NCBI RefSeq assembly: GCF_002286815.1
Contig: NZ_MUNM01000020.1
Coordinates: 1-64,000, forward strand
Direction: 5' to 3'
DNA: 64,000 nucleotides
Origin: Pseudomonas sp. PICF141
GTDB lineage: Bacteria > Pseudomonadota > Gammaproteobacteria > Pseudomonadales > Pseudomonadaceae
The position numbers and the translations under genes are program-made. The notes under the pieces are model-generated. The model searched no databases. It was not told the DNA's origin and saw only the letters and a program-made list of their open reading frames with translations. The stretch's first letter is position 1, and each line of letters opens with the position of its first letter. This document shows, piece by piece, positions 20,228-28,046 of this stretch.

Positions 20228-20898
20228 GGGCGAGCCAGTGCCAGTTCGGCGCGCATTTTTTCAATCACTTCCTGATAGTTCGGCGCATTGAAGATCGCCG
20301 AACCGGCCACGAACGTGTCGGCGCCCGCCGCCGCGATTTCGCGAATGTTATTCACATTCACACCACCGTCGATTTCCAGACGAATGTCACGCCCGGAAGC
20401 ATCGATCAGCGCCCGCGCCTCACGCAGTTTGTCGAGGGTGCCGGGAATGAACTTCTGCCCGCCGAAGCCCGGGTTGACGCTCATCAGCAACACCATGTCA
20501 ACCTTGTCCATCACGTACTTGAGCACGTCCAGCGGGGTCGCCGGGTTGAACACCAGGCCGGCCTTGCAGCCGCCTTCGCGGATCAGTTGCAGGGAACGGT
20601 CGACGTGCTGCGTGGCTTCCGGGTGGAAAGTAATGTAGGTCGCACCGGCTTCGATGAAGTCACCGACGATGCGGTCCACCGGGCTGACCATCAAGTGCGC
20701 ATCGATCGGCGCGGTCACACCGTACTTGCGCAGCGCGGCACACACCATCGGGCCGATGGTCAGGTTGGGCACGTAATGATTGTCCATGACATCGAAGTGC
20801 ACGAAGTCGGCGCCGGCGGCCAGGACGTTGTCCACTTCCTCGCCCAGGCGGGCAAAATCGGCGGAGAGAATCGACGGAGCAATGACGAAGGGCTGCAT
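20224..20898 (-). CDS. rpe: Ribulose-phosphate 3-epimerase
   Basis: Interconverts ribulose-5-phosphate and xylulose-5-phosphate in the pentose phosphate pathway. The 224-residue TIM barrel has [17 protein letters not shown] at the N-terminus, [19 protein letters not shown] (metal-binding His and Asp) near residue 33, [17 protein letters not shown] near 138 and LEIDGGVN near 174. The ATG at 20898 (MQPFVIAPS) was chosen over a frame extending to 20964. It is the first gene of rpe-gph-trpE. Confidence 0.97.
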   Translation of the reverse strand: MQPFVIAPSILSADFARLGEEVDNVLAAGADFVHFDVMDNHYVPNLTIGPMVCAALRKYGVTAPIDAHLMVSPVDRIVGDFIEAGATYITFHPEATQHVDRSLQLIREGGCKAGLVFNPATPLDVLKYVMDKVDMVLLMSVNPGFGGQKFIPGTLDKLREARALIDASGRDIRLEIDGGVNVNNIREIAAAGADTFVAGSAIFNAPNYQEVIEKMRAELALARP

Positions 20899-20984
20899 GA
20901 CGCACCTTTTTTGAGCAGAATCACGATGGCGCGCATTGTATACCTCATGCTTTGACGCGCGCACCGTGCTGCGATGATTGGGTA

Positions 20985-22133
20985 CTAATAGGCCGCTCGG
21001 TAGATCTTCTCGATATCGACGGCACTCAACTTGCGCGGATTGTTGCGCATCAGACGCTCGATGCCAGCGGCTTCCACAGCCATGGCCGGAATCGCGTCCT
21101 CAGGCACCCCGAAACTGCGCAGGCCCAGCGGGATTTCCACCGCGGCGCACAGCTCGGTCATCGCCTCCACGGCTTTGTCCGCCGCTTCGTTGGCGCTCAG
21201 ATGAGCGGTCTTTACCCCCATGGCCTCGGCAATATCCTGCATGCGCTCCACGCAAGCCATCTTGTTCCAGGTCATGACATACGGCAGCAGCAAGGCATTG
21301 CTGACGCCATGGGCAATGTTGAAACGCCCGCCCAAGGGATATGCCAACGCATGCACAGCGCCGACCCCGGCATTGCCGAACGCCATGCCGGCCATCAGGC
21401 TGGCGGTGGCCATGTCTTCGCGGGCTTGCAGATGGGAAGGATTGGCGTAGGCCTTGGGCAATGCTTGGGTAATCAGCTTGATCGCACCAATGGCCAAGGC
21501 ATCAGTGATGGGCGAGGCATTGAGCGACAGGTAGGACTCGATGGCATGCACCAGCGCATCGATGCCACTGGCTGCGGTGACACTGCGCGGGCAGGTCAGG
21601 GTCATTTGCGGGCTGATCAGTGCGACATCCGGCAACAGGTAATCGCTGACAATACCTTTCTTCAATTGCGCGACCTTATCGGAGAGGATGGCCACGTTGG
21701 TCACTTCCGAACCGGTGCCGGCAGTGGTTGGGATGGCAATCAGTGGCGGGCCTTTGCGCGGCACCTGATCGACGCCGAACAAGTCCTCCAGGGCGCCGTG
21801 GTAACCGGCATAGGCTGCAACACTCTTGGCGATGTCGATGGCACTGCCGCCACCCAGACCAATCAATCCGTCATGCCCGCCTTCACGGTAAACCCGCATG
21901 CAATCTTCGACGATGGCGATTTCCGGATCCGGCAGCACCCGGTCGAAAATCTCGTAGCTGCGCTCGCCCAGCTGCGCCAGCGCCAGCTCTACCGTGCCGG
22001 ACTTGACCAGTGCGACGTCGGTAACGATCAACGGGTTATCGATGTCCAGGCGTGTGAGTTCAGCCGCCAGTTGCTCGATGGCACCTGCGCCGGTGATCAG
22101 TTTATGGGCGATTTTGAAAGAGGAAAGACTCAT
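20985..22133 (-). CDS. Iron-containing alcohol dehydrogenase
   Basis: Group III (iron) alcohol dehydrogenase of 382 residues. It has the NAD-binding [13 protein letters not shown] near residue 97, [16 protein letters not shown] near 137 and the metal-ligand region [21 protein letters not shown] near 257. The substrate cannot be read from the sequence; family members act on simple alcohols, 4-hydroxybutyrate and diols. It ends about 85 bases before the rpe start on the same strand, and REP elements separate it from the upstream ABC transporter. I do not recall it at this place in PAO1, so it may be a lineage-specific insertion. Confidence 0.88.
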   Translation of the reverse strand: MSLSSFKIAHKLITGAGAIEQLAAELTRLDIDNPLIVTDVALVKSGTVELALAQLGERSYEIFDRVLPDPEIAIVEDCMRVYREGGHDGLIGLGGGSAIDIAKSVAAYAGYHGALEDLFGVDQVPRKGPPLIAIPTTAGTGSEVTNVAILSDKVAQLKKGIVSDYLLPDVALISPQMTLTCPRSVTAASGIDALVHAIESYLSLNASPITDALAIGAIKLITQALPKAYANPSHLQAREDMATASLMAGMAFGNAGVGAVHALAYPLGGRFNIAHGVSNALLLPYVMTWNKMACVERMQDIAEAMGVKTAHLSANEAADKAVEAMTELCAAVEIPLGLRSFGVPEDAIPAMAVEAAGIERLMRNNPRKLSAVDIEKIYRAAY

Positions 22134-22230
22134 GTGCGCAGCCTCTTATAGATAGGGGAGCTGGGCACAATAGTAGCTGGGGATTGGGGTTTGTCTGCTA
22201 TTCAGTTGGCGAATGATTGAGGTGTTTCCG

Positions 22231-22319
22231 TAGGAGCGAGACTTGCCCGCGAAGAACGATAACGCGTTCTTTCAATTCAACCGGGGCGTCCCCTTCGCGG
22301 GCAAGCCTCGCTCCTACAG
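22231..22319. repeat. REPIN
   Basis: Inverted REP pair (gtaggagcgagacttgcccg and cgggcaagcctcgctcctac) between the iron alcohol dehydrogenase gene and the ABC transporter genes. Confidence 0.88.
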
Positions 22320-22323
22320 AGAT

Positions 22324-22352
22324 TGATCGTTCCCGGAGCGTGGGAACGATCA
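22324..22352. repeat. Short palindromic repeat of a third family
   Basis: Perfect inverted repeat tgatcgttccc / gggaacgatca with a 7-nt centre, directly after the REPIN and before the stop of the agtD-like gene. A related, longer pair is at 24509-24586. Confidence 0.75.
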
Positions 22353-22360
22353 TCTGGCCG

Positions 22361-23185
22361 TCAGACCTGCGCGGTACGCAGTTTTTCGCTGCGCCCACGC
22401 AGCCATTCCAGGGTCAGCAACAAGACCACCGAGAATGCAATCAGCAGCGTCGCGGCAGCGGCGATCGTCGGGCTGAGGTTTTCACGGATGCCGCTGAACA
22501 TCTGCCGAGGCAAGGTCGCTTGCTCAGGACCGGCGAGGAACAGCGTCACCACCACTTCATCAAACGAGGTAGCGAAGGCAAACAGCGCACCGGAAATCAC
22601 GCCCGGCGCAATCAACGGCAAGGTCACCCGCCGGAACGCGGTCAGTGGCGAAGCCCCAAGGCTGGCAGCGGCCCGCACCAGGTTCTGGTTGAACCCCTGC
22701 AAGGTTGCCGACACCGTGATGATCACAAAGGGTACGCCCAACACCGCATGCACCACGATCAGCGAGAAAAAGCTGTTGCCCAATCCCAGCGGCGCAAAGA
22801 ACAGATAACTCGCCACACCAATGATGACCACCGGCACCACCATCGGCGAAATCACCAGCGCCATCACCAGTGGCTTACCCGGGAAATCACCCCGGGTCAG
22901 GCCGATCGCCGCCAACGTGCCAAAGATCATCGCCAGTACCGTCGCTGCGGGGGCCACGATCATGCTGTTCTTCAACGAACGCATCCATTCCGCCGAAGCA
23001 AAAAAATCCTCGTACCACTGCAACGAGAAGCCTTGCAGGGGATAGACCAGAAAGCTGCCGGAGTTGAACGACAGCGGAATGATCACCAGCACCGGCAGGA
23101 TCAGGAACAACAGAATCAAGCCGCAGAGAATCCGCAAGCTGTAGAACCACACCCGTTCGATGGGCGACATGTAAGGACTCAGCAT
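22361..23185 (-). CDS. agtD: ABC transporter permease (AgtD-like, polyamine-type PotC/PotI family)
   Basis: Inner-membrane permease of 274 residues with six predicted helices. The BPD_transp_1 EAA loop is seen as RAAASLGASPLTAFRRVTLPLIAPG near residue 175, the site that contacts the ATPase. It is last in a four-gene operon (ATPase, binding protein, two permeases), 12 bases after the first permease. Order and orientation match PAO1 agtABCD, reported to import 4-aminobutyrate and 5-aminovalerate. The name rests on synteny and family, not on a direct alignment. Confidence 0.82.
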   Translation of the reverse strand: MLSPYMSPIERVWFYSLRILCGLILLFLILPVLVIIPLSFNSGSFLVYPLQGFSLQWYEDFFASAEWMRSLKNSMIVAPAATVLAMIFGTLAAIGLTRGDFPGKPLVMALVISPMVVPVVIIGVASYLFFAPLGLGNSFFSLIVVHAVLGVPFVIITVSATLQGFNQNLVRAAASLGASPLTAFRRVTLPLIAPGVISGALFAFATSFDEVVVTLFLAGPEQATLPRQMFSGIRENLSPTIAAAATLLIAFSVVLLLTLEWLRGRSEKLRTAQV

Positions 23186-23197
23186 TTCATTCTCCCC

Positions 23198-24445
23198 TTA
23201 GCTCAGGCGCAGGCGACTGGCGCCCACCAGCCGGCTGTAAATCAGATAAAGCACCACGGTCGCCAGCAACAACAGCCCACCGAGCGCGGTCGCCATGCCC
23301 CAGTTGATGCTGGTGTTGGTGTAGAAGGCGACGAAATAACTGACCATCTGATCGTTCGGGCTGCCCAGCAACGCCGGGGTGATGTAGTAGCCGATGGCGA
23401 GGATGAACACCAACAGGCAACCGGCGCCGACACCGGCATAGGTTTGCGGGAAATACACCCGCCAGAAACTGGCGAACGGGTGGCAGCCGAGGGAAATTGC
23501 CGCGCGCATGTAAGTTGGCGAGATGCCTTTCATCACGCTGTAGATCGGCAGAATCATGAACGGCAGCAGGATATGCACCATCGAGATATAAACGCCGGTG
23601 CGGTTGAACACCAGTTCCAGCGGCTTATCGATGATGCCCATGGCCATCAGCCCGCTGTTGATCAAACCGCCCGACTGCAACAACACGATCCATGCAGCGA
23701 CCCGCACCAGAATCGAAGTCCAGAACGGCAACAGCACCAGAATCATCAACAGATTGCTTTGCCGCGATGGCAGGTTCGCCAACAGGTAGGCCAGTGGATA
23801 GGCCAGCACCAGGCAGATCACGGTGATGACCAGGCCCATCCAGAAGGTCCGGGCAAAGATATCGAGGTAGATCGCCTGATCAGGGGTGGCCGGGGCCAGC
23901 TCACCGAGGTCGTCGATACGATGATCGACAGCGGCCAGCAGGTAATAAGGCGTCACATTACTGGTATTGCGGCGTATGACTTGCCAATAGGCCGGATCGC
24001 CCCAACGCTCGTCCAGCGCTTCGAGTGCTTCCTTATAGGACGTCGGCTCGGTGGCGAACGGCAAGGCGCGGGCGGTTTTGGTCAGCAGGCTGCGATAGCC
24101 GGCCAACTCCATGTTCAAGCGCTTGGACAAGTCACCCAAGGTCTGATTCTTGCGGGCTTCGGCGAGGTCTTCGCTGGCGGCCTTGTACACAGGCTCTGCC
24201 GGCAGGCCTCGGCCATCCCAACTGGCGATGGCTGCCACGGTGCGCGGCATGGCGCCGACCACTTCGGGGTTACCGACGCTTTTATAGAGCAGCGCCACGA
24301 TCGGCACCAGGAACACCAGCAACAGAAACAACACCAACGGTGCGATCAAGGCTTGAGCTTTCCAGCGGTTGATCCGCTCGGCGTGCTTGAGCCGCTGCTT
24401 CAAGGTGGGGTCAGTGCCCGCGTTCACGGGAACGGCGATAGCCAT
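23198..24445 (-). CDS. agtC: ABC transporter permease (AgtC-like, PotB/PotH family)
   Basis: Inner-membrane permease of 415 residues. It is longer than typical PotB (about 285) because of a large periplasmic insert between helix 1 (residues 32-57) and the core, roughly residues 60-180. The EAA motif is MRAAISLGCHPFASFWRVYFPQTYAG near residue 330. The ATG at 24445 (MAIAVPVNAG) was selected; the frame runs 26 codons further into palindromic repeats. It pairs with the downstream permease gene. Confidence 0.82.
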   Translation of the reverse strand: MAIAVPVNAGTDPTLKQRLKHAERINRWKAQALIAPLVLFLLLVFLVPIVALLYKSVGNPEVVGAMPRTVAAIASWDGRGLPAEPVYKAASEDLAEARKNQTLGDLSKRLNMELAGYRSLLTKTARALPFATEPTSYKEALEALDERWGDPAYWQVIRRNTSNVTPYYLLAAVDHRIDDLGELAPATPDQAIYLDIFARTFWMGLVITVICLVLAYPLAYLLANLPSRQSNLLMILVLLPFWTSILVRVAAWIVLLQSGGLINSGLMAMGIIDKPLELVFNRTGVYISMVHILLPFMILPIYSVMKGISPTYMRAAISLGCHPFASFWRVYFPQTYAGVGAGCLLVFILAIGYYITPALLGSPNDQMVSYFVAFYTNTSINWGMATALGGLLLLATVVLYLIYSRLVGASRLRLS

Positions 24446-24508
24446 GGCGTACTCCGAAAATCTTTGATCGTTACAGAGGCGACAAACGCCGCCTCGAACA
24501 TTTGGTAC

Positions 24509-24586
24509 TGATCGTTCCCACACTCTGCATCACAGGGACGCGGAGCGTCCCGGGCGGCATTCCCACGCAGAGCGTGGGAACGATCA
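24509..24586. repeat. Palindromic repeat pair of the third family
   Basis: Outer arms tgatcgttccca and tgggaacgatca enclose inner inverted segments (gggacgc...gcgtccc). The core matches the single palindrome at 22324-22352. Located between the binding-protein and permease genes. Confidence 0.78.
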
Positions 24587-24598
24587 TCGCATCCCCCC

Positions 24599-24690
24599 TG
24601 TAGGAGCGAGGCTTGCCCGCGAAGGCGGTGTGTCAGTCAACATTGATGTTGAATGTGCTGACGTCTTCGCGGGCAAGCCTCGCTCCTACA
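24599..24690. repeat. REPIN inside the agt-like operon
   Basis: Inverted REP pair (tgtaggagcgaggcttgccc and gggcaagcctcgctcctaca), adjacent to the previous palindrome. Together they fill the gap between the binding-protein and permease genes and may separate their expression levels. Confidence 0.88.
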
Positions 24691-24716
24691 AGAGTGGGTA
24701 AGCCCACGGAGTGGTC

Positions 24717-25760
24717 TTACTTCGCAGCCCAGGAATTGAAACGCTGCTCCAGTTGCTCGCCGTTGTCAGCCCAGAAGCTGACGTCGATCTGCACCTGGTT
24801 GGCGATGTTTTCCGGGGTGGTCGGCATGTCTTTCAGGACATCCTTGGCCAGCAACGGCACGGCTTTGGTGTTGGCCGGGCCGTAGGCGATGTTTTCCGAG
24901 TAGGTCTTCTGTTGCTGCGGTTGCACGGTGAAGGCGATGAATTTCTTCGCTGCTTCAGCACGGGTCTTGTCCAGACCTTTTGGAATCGCCCACGCGTCGA
25001 AGTCGTAGATACCGCCGTTCCACACCACTTTCAGGTTGCTTTCTTTCTGTACCGCGGCGATCCGGCCGTTGTAGGCCGAGCTCATGACCACGTCACCGGA
25101 AGCGAGGTACTGCGGCGGTTGAGCGCCGGCTTCCCACCACTGAATGCTCGGTTTGAGCTCATCGAGCTTCTTGAACGCACGGTCCTGACCGTCCTTGCCG
25201 GCCAGTACTTTGTAGACGTCTTTCGGCGCAACACCATCGGCCATCAAGGCGAACTCGAGGGTGTACTTGGCGCCTTTACGCAGGCCACGTTTGCCCGGGA
25301 ATGTCTTGGTGTCCCAGAAATCGGCCCAACTGGTCGGTGCGGTTTTCAGTTTGTCGGCGTTGTAGGCCAGCACGGTCGACCACACGAAGAAGCCCACGCC
25401 GCACGGCTGGATAGCGCCTTTGACGTAGTCTTCGGTATTGCCGAACAGCGCAGGGTCGAGTTGCTCGAACATGTCTTCGTCGCAACCACGGGACAGTTCT
25501 GGCGATTCAACTTCCACCAGGTCCCAGGACACACTCTTGGTGTCGACCATGGCTTTGACCTTGGCCATTTCGCCGTTGTACTCGCCCGCCACGATCTTGC
25601 CGTTGCCCGCCGCTTCCCATGGTGCGTAGAAGGCTTTGACCTGCGCCGCCTTGTTCGCCCCGCCAAAGGACACCACGGTCAGGTCCGGGCCCGCCGCCAT
25701 CGCGTGTGCCGCGCCGATCATGCCCATGACCAAAGCGGTGAATTTCAGGGATCTCAACAT
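24717..25760 (-). CDS. agtB: ABC transporter periplasmic binding protein (AgtB-like)
   Basis: Extracellular solute-binding protein of 347 residues in the PotD/PotF-like family. It has a signal peptide (MLRSLKFTALVMGMIGAAHAMA, cleavage near residue 22) and the mature start GPDLTVVSFGG. A bilobal fold is implied by segments such as WAIPKGLDKTRAEAAKKFIAF. It lies between the ATPase gene and the two permease genes. The ligand is inferred from PAO1 synteny as 4-aminobutyrate or 5-aminovalerate; polyamines are the main alternative. Confidence 0.84.
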   Translation of the reverse strand: MLRSLKFTALVMGMIGAAHAMAAGPDLTVVSFGGANKAAQVKAFYAPWEAAGNGKIVAGEYNGEMAKVKAMVDTKSVSWDLVEVESPELSRGCDEDMFEQLDPALFGNTEDYVKGAIQPCGVGFFVWSTVLAYNADKLKTAPTSWADFWDTKTFPGKRGLRKGAKYTLEFALMADGVAPKDVYKVLAGKDGQDRAFKKLDELKPSIQWWEAGAQPPQYLASGDVVMSSAYNGRIAAVQKESNLKVVWNGGIYDFDAWAIPKGLDKTRAEAAKKFIAFTVQPQQQKTYSENIAYGPANTKAVPLLAKDVLKDMPTTPENIANQVQIDVSFWADNGEQLEQRFNSWAAK

Positions 25761-25809
25761 TTATTGTTCTCTCCACGTGCAGGTTGGTGTTGTTGAAGCA
25801 GGGGGGCGA

Positions 25810-26934
25810 TCAATGCGCCTCTAGAAGTGGGTCGAGCGCGCGAACGTGTTCGACCTGCCAGCCAAGCGGTACCACATCGCCGACAGCGAGCGCGGGATCG
25901 AGCTCGGCAATCGGTTGTTTCACGAAGAAGTCGGTCTTGCCGCAGACTTCCAGGCGAACCCGGACGTGGTCGCCCAGATAGATGAATTCCGCCACCCGCC
26001 CTGAGAAGCGGTTGACGCAGGATTCGCTCGAACCATTGAGACTCACGCGTTCGGGGCGAATCGACAACGTGACAGGTTCGCCAGTCTTGCCGACATTGAC
26101 CGCCAGGGCTTCAACCTTTTCACCGCGACCGAGTTCGACGACGCAGCGGTCACCGGTGTGGCTGTGCAACCGACCATTGAGACGGTTGTTCTCGCCGATG
26201 AAGTTGGCGACGAAGGTGTTTTTCGGTTCTTCGTAGAGGGAGCGCGGTGGTGCGATCTGCTGGATCTCGCCCTGGTGGAACACCGCCACACGGTCGGACA
26301 TGGTGAGGGCTTCGCCCTGGTCGTGGGTCACATAGACCACGGTCACACCGAGGCGCTGGTGCAGGTGCTTGATTTCCATCTGCATGTGTTCGCGCAGTTG
26401 TTTGTCGAGTGCGCCGAGCGGTTCATCCATCAGCACCAGTTGCGGCTCGAACACCAACGCACGGGCCAAGGCCACACGCTGTTGCTGGCCGCCGGACAGT
26501 TGCGCCGGATAACGCTGAGCGAAGGTGTCGAGCTGAACCATGCTCAAAACACGTTTGACTCGGTCACTGACGTCATTCTTGTTCAAGCCGCGCACGGTCA
26601 GCGGGAACGCCAGGTTCTCGGCGACCGTCATGTGCGGAAACAACGCGTAGTTCTGGAACACCATGCCGATGTCGCGTTTATGCGGCGGCACGTTGTTGAT
26701 GGAACGCCCGGCCAGCTGAATTTCGCCGGCGGTCGGCGTTTCGAAACCGGCGAGCATCATCAGACTGGTGGTCTTGCCGGAGCCGGACGGCCCGAGCAAG
26801 GTGAGGAATTCGCCTTTGCGAATATCCAGGTTGAGGTCTTTGACGATCAGGTTCTCGCCGTCGTAGCTCTTTTGCACTCCACGAAAGCTGACCAGAATAT
26901 TGCTGGCCCCTGCGCTTGAATCAACCTGGCTCAT
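25810..26934 (-). CDS. agtA: ABC transporter ATP-binding protein (AgtA-like, PotA family)
   Basis: Cytoplasmic ATPase of 374 residues. It has Walker A GPSGSGKTTSL near residue 50, the Q-loop FQNYALFPHMTV, signature LSGGQQQRVALARAL near 150, Walker B LVLMDEP and the H-loop VTHDQ. A C-terminal TOBE-like domain starts near residue 290 (LSIRPERVSL). The ATG at 26934 is preceded by AAAGG at seven bases and was preferred to a GTG two codons upstream. It is the first gene of the operon. A perfect palindrome lies about 110 bases upstream (27045-27060). Confidence 0.88.
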   Translation of the reverse strand: MSQVDSSAGASNILVSFRGVQKSYDGENLIVKDLNLDIRKGEFLTLLGPSGSGKTTSLMMLAGFETPTAGEIQLAGRSINNVPPHKRDIGMVFQNYALFPHMTVAENLAFPLTVRGLNKNDVSDRVKRVLSMVQLDTFAQRYPAQLSGGQQQRVALARALVFEPQLVLMDEPLGALDKQLREHMQMEIKHLHQRLGVTVVYVTHDQGEALTMSDRVAVFHQGEIQQIAPPRSLYEEPKNTFVANFIGENNRLNGRLHSHTGDRCVVELGRGEKVEALAVNVGKTGEPVTLSIRPERVSLNGSSESCVNRFSGRVAEFIYLGDHVRVRLEVCGKTDFFVKQPIAELDPALAVGDVVPLGWQVEHVRALDPLLEAH

Positions 26935-27044
26935 ACCCACACCTTTGTTATTGATGACTGCTGTGGATTAAGCCTAGTGGACGCTGGGAGCGGCGCAAAT
27001 CGGGGCGCAGGAGAGATTCGCCTCAGACGTATGGAAGTTTGGGG

Positions 27045-27060
27045 GTAGGGATTGCCCTAC
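27045..27060. promoter_or_regulatory. Candidate response-regulator operator upstream of agtA
   Basis: Perfect inverted repeat GTAGGG-ATTG-CCCTAC, about 110 bases from the agtA start. It lies in the gap directly after the LuxR-type regulator gene. Dyads of this size suit dimeric LuxR/NarL-type helix-turn-helix regulators. The link to the neighbouring AgtR-like protein is inferred from position only. Confidence 0.4.
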
Positions 27061-27170
27061 AAGGATGGCGGGGATGGATAGGAGCAGCGGCAAGCTTGAA
27101 GCTGCAAGCCGCAAGAATGGGTAAAAGCGGCTTTGTGTGCATGTCGTAAATGGACATGCCACAACAATCC

Positions 27171-27245
27171 CGCAGGAGCGAGGCTTGCCCGCGAAGGCGC
27201 CCTCACTGACGCTAAAAGCTTCGCGGGCAAGCCTCGCTCCTACAG
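27171..27245. repeat. REPIN
   Basis: Inverted REP pair (gcaggagcgaggcttgcccg and cgggcaagcctcgctcctac), just downstream of the response regulator stop. Confidence 0.88.
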
Positions 27246-27261
27246 GGGACCGCGCTCAGAA

Positions 27262-27903
27262 TCAGAGGAGCTTGTGCTCCATTGCGTACTTCACCAGCTC
27301 GGCCAGGGAGGTGATGTTGAGTTTTTGCATCAACCGCGCTTTATGGGTGCTGATGGTTTTGCTGCTCAAAGCCAGTTGCTGGGCGATGTCGTTGACGTTG
27401 GCACCTTGGGCCAGGCGTTCGAACACCGAGAATTCACGCTCCGACAACAATGAGTGCAATGGCCGCGAATCCGTCAGGCCGACTTCGAAGACCATCCGGT
27501 CAGCCAGCTCCGGGTCGATGTATCGCCCGCCCGCCGCGACTTTGCGGATTGCCGTCAGCAGCAAGGCCGGATCGCTGTCCTTGGTCGCATAACCTGCAGC
27601 CCCAACCTTCAATGCCCGGGCGGCCATTTGTGCTTCGTCGTGCATCGACAACACCAGGATCGCCGGGGGATTGTTCAGTGCGCGAATCCGCGGGATCGCT
27701 TCCAGGCCGTTGACCCCAGGCATGGAGATATCCAGCAACACCACTTCGCAGGGAACATGGCGCAAGGTCTCGAGCAACTGTTCACCATTGCTCGCCTCTC
27801 CTACTACCAGCAAATCCTTGGCCAGGCCGATCAATTGCTTGATGCCTTCACGAACGATGGTGTGGTCTTCGGCTACCAGTACACGGATCACGTTCTTCTC
27901 CAT
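27262..27903 (-). CDS. agtR: NarL/LuxR-type response regulator (AgtR-like)
   Basis: A 213-residue regulator. The receiver domain (residues 5-120) has the acidic pair in VLVAEDHTIVREGI, the phospho-acceptor Asp in VVLLDISMPGVNG near residue 55 and Lys in YATKDSDP near 105. The C-terminal GerE helix-turn-helix is LSEREFSVFERLAQGANVNDIAQQLALSSKTISTHKARLMQKL. The start at 27903 (MEKNVIRVLV) was chosen because the frame upstream runs into a REP element. The gene lies between the sensor kinase and transporter genes, the PAO1 agtSR-agtABCD arrangement. In PAO1 this regulator is also linked to peptidoglycan/GlcNAc sensing. Confidence 0.86.
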   Translation of the reverse strand: MEKNVIRVLVAEDHTIVREGIKQLIGLAKDLLVVGEASNGEQLLETLRHVPCEVVLLDISMPGVNGLEAIPRIRALNNPPAILVLSMHDEAQMAARALKVGAAGYATKDSDPALLLTAIRKVAAGGRYIDPELADRMVFEVGLTDSRPLHSLLSEREFSVFERLAQGANVNDIAQQLALSSKTISTHKARLMQKLNITSLAELVKYAMEHKLL

Positions 27904-27929
27904 TCTTCTTATGTCAGAGCCAAGATCTA

Positions 27930-28022
27930 TCGCGGGCAAGCCCGCTCCCACAGTGATTTGGGGGTGTCAAAGATCTGTGCACTTACACAAACCCCTGTGG
28001 GAGCTGGCTTGCCCGCGAAGGC
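27930..28022. repeat. REPIN between kinase and regulator genes
   Basis: Inverted REP pair (tcgcgggcaagcccgctccc and gagctggcttgcccgcgaag) filling the 143-base gap between the agtS-like and agtR-like genes. Confidence 0.85.
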
Positions 28023-28046
28023 GCCAGCTCAAACAATACAAAATCA

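Larger units (their letters stand above)
26935..27261. promoter_or_regulatory. Intergenic region upstream of agtA with palindrome and REPIN
   Basis: This 327-base gap lies between the agtR-like stop and agtA. On the minus strand it contains a plausible promoter for agtA (TTGCGC, 16 nt, TAGGCT) and, further upstream, the perfect GTAGGG/CCCTAC palindrome (27045-27060). It also holds an AAGCTTGAAGCTGCAAGC-type simple repeat (about 27088-27112) and a REPIN (27171-27245). No gene is seen. Confidence 0.5.

Noticed and set aside
22217..24511. Very long plus-strand ORF (764 codons) opposite the two permease genes
   Set aside because: Antisense frame in high-GC DNA; Gln/His/Arg-rich composition, no family features, and both strands cannot be the permease genes. 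The same applies to long antisense frames over trpD-trpG (13521-15359), trpE (17764-19197), agtS (28485-30461) and rmcA (57878-59515).
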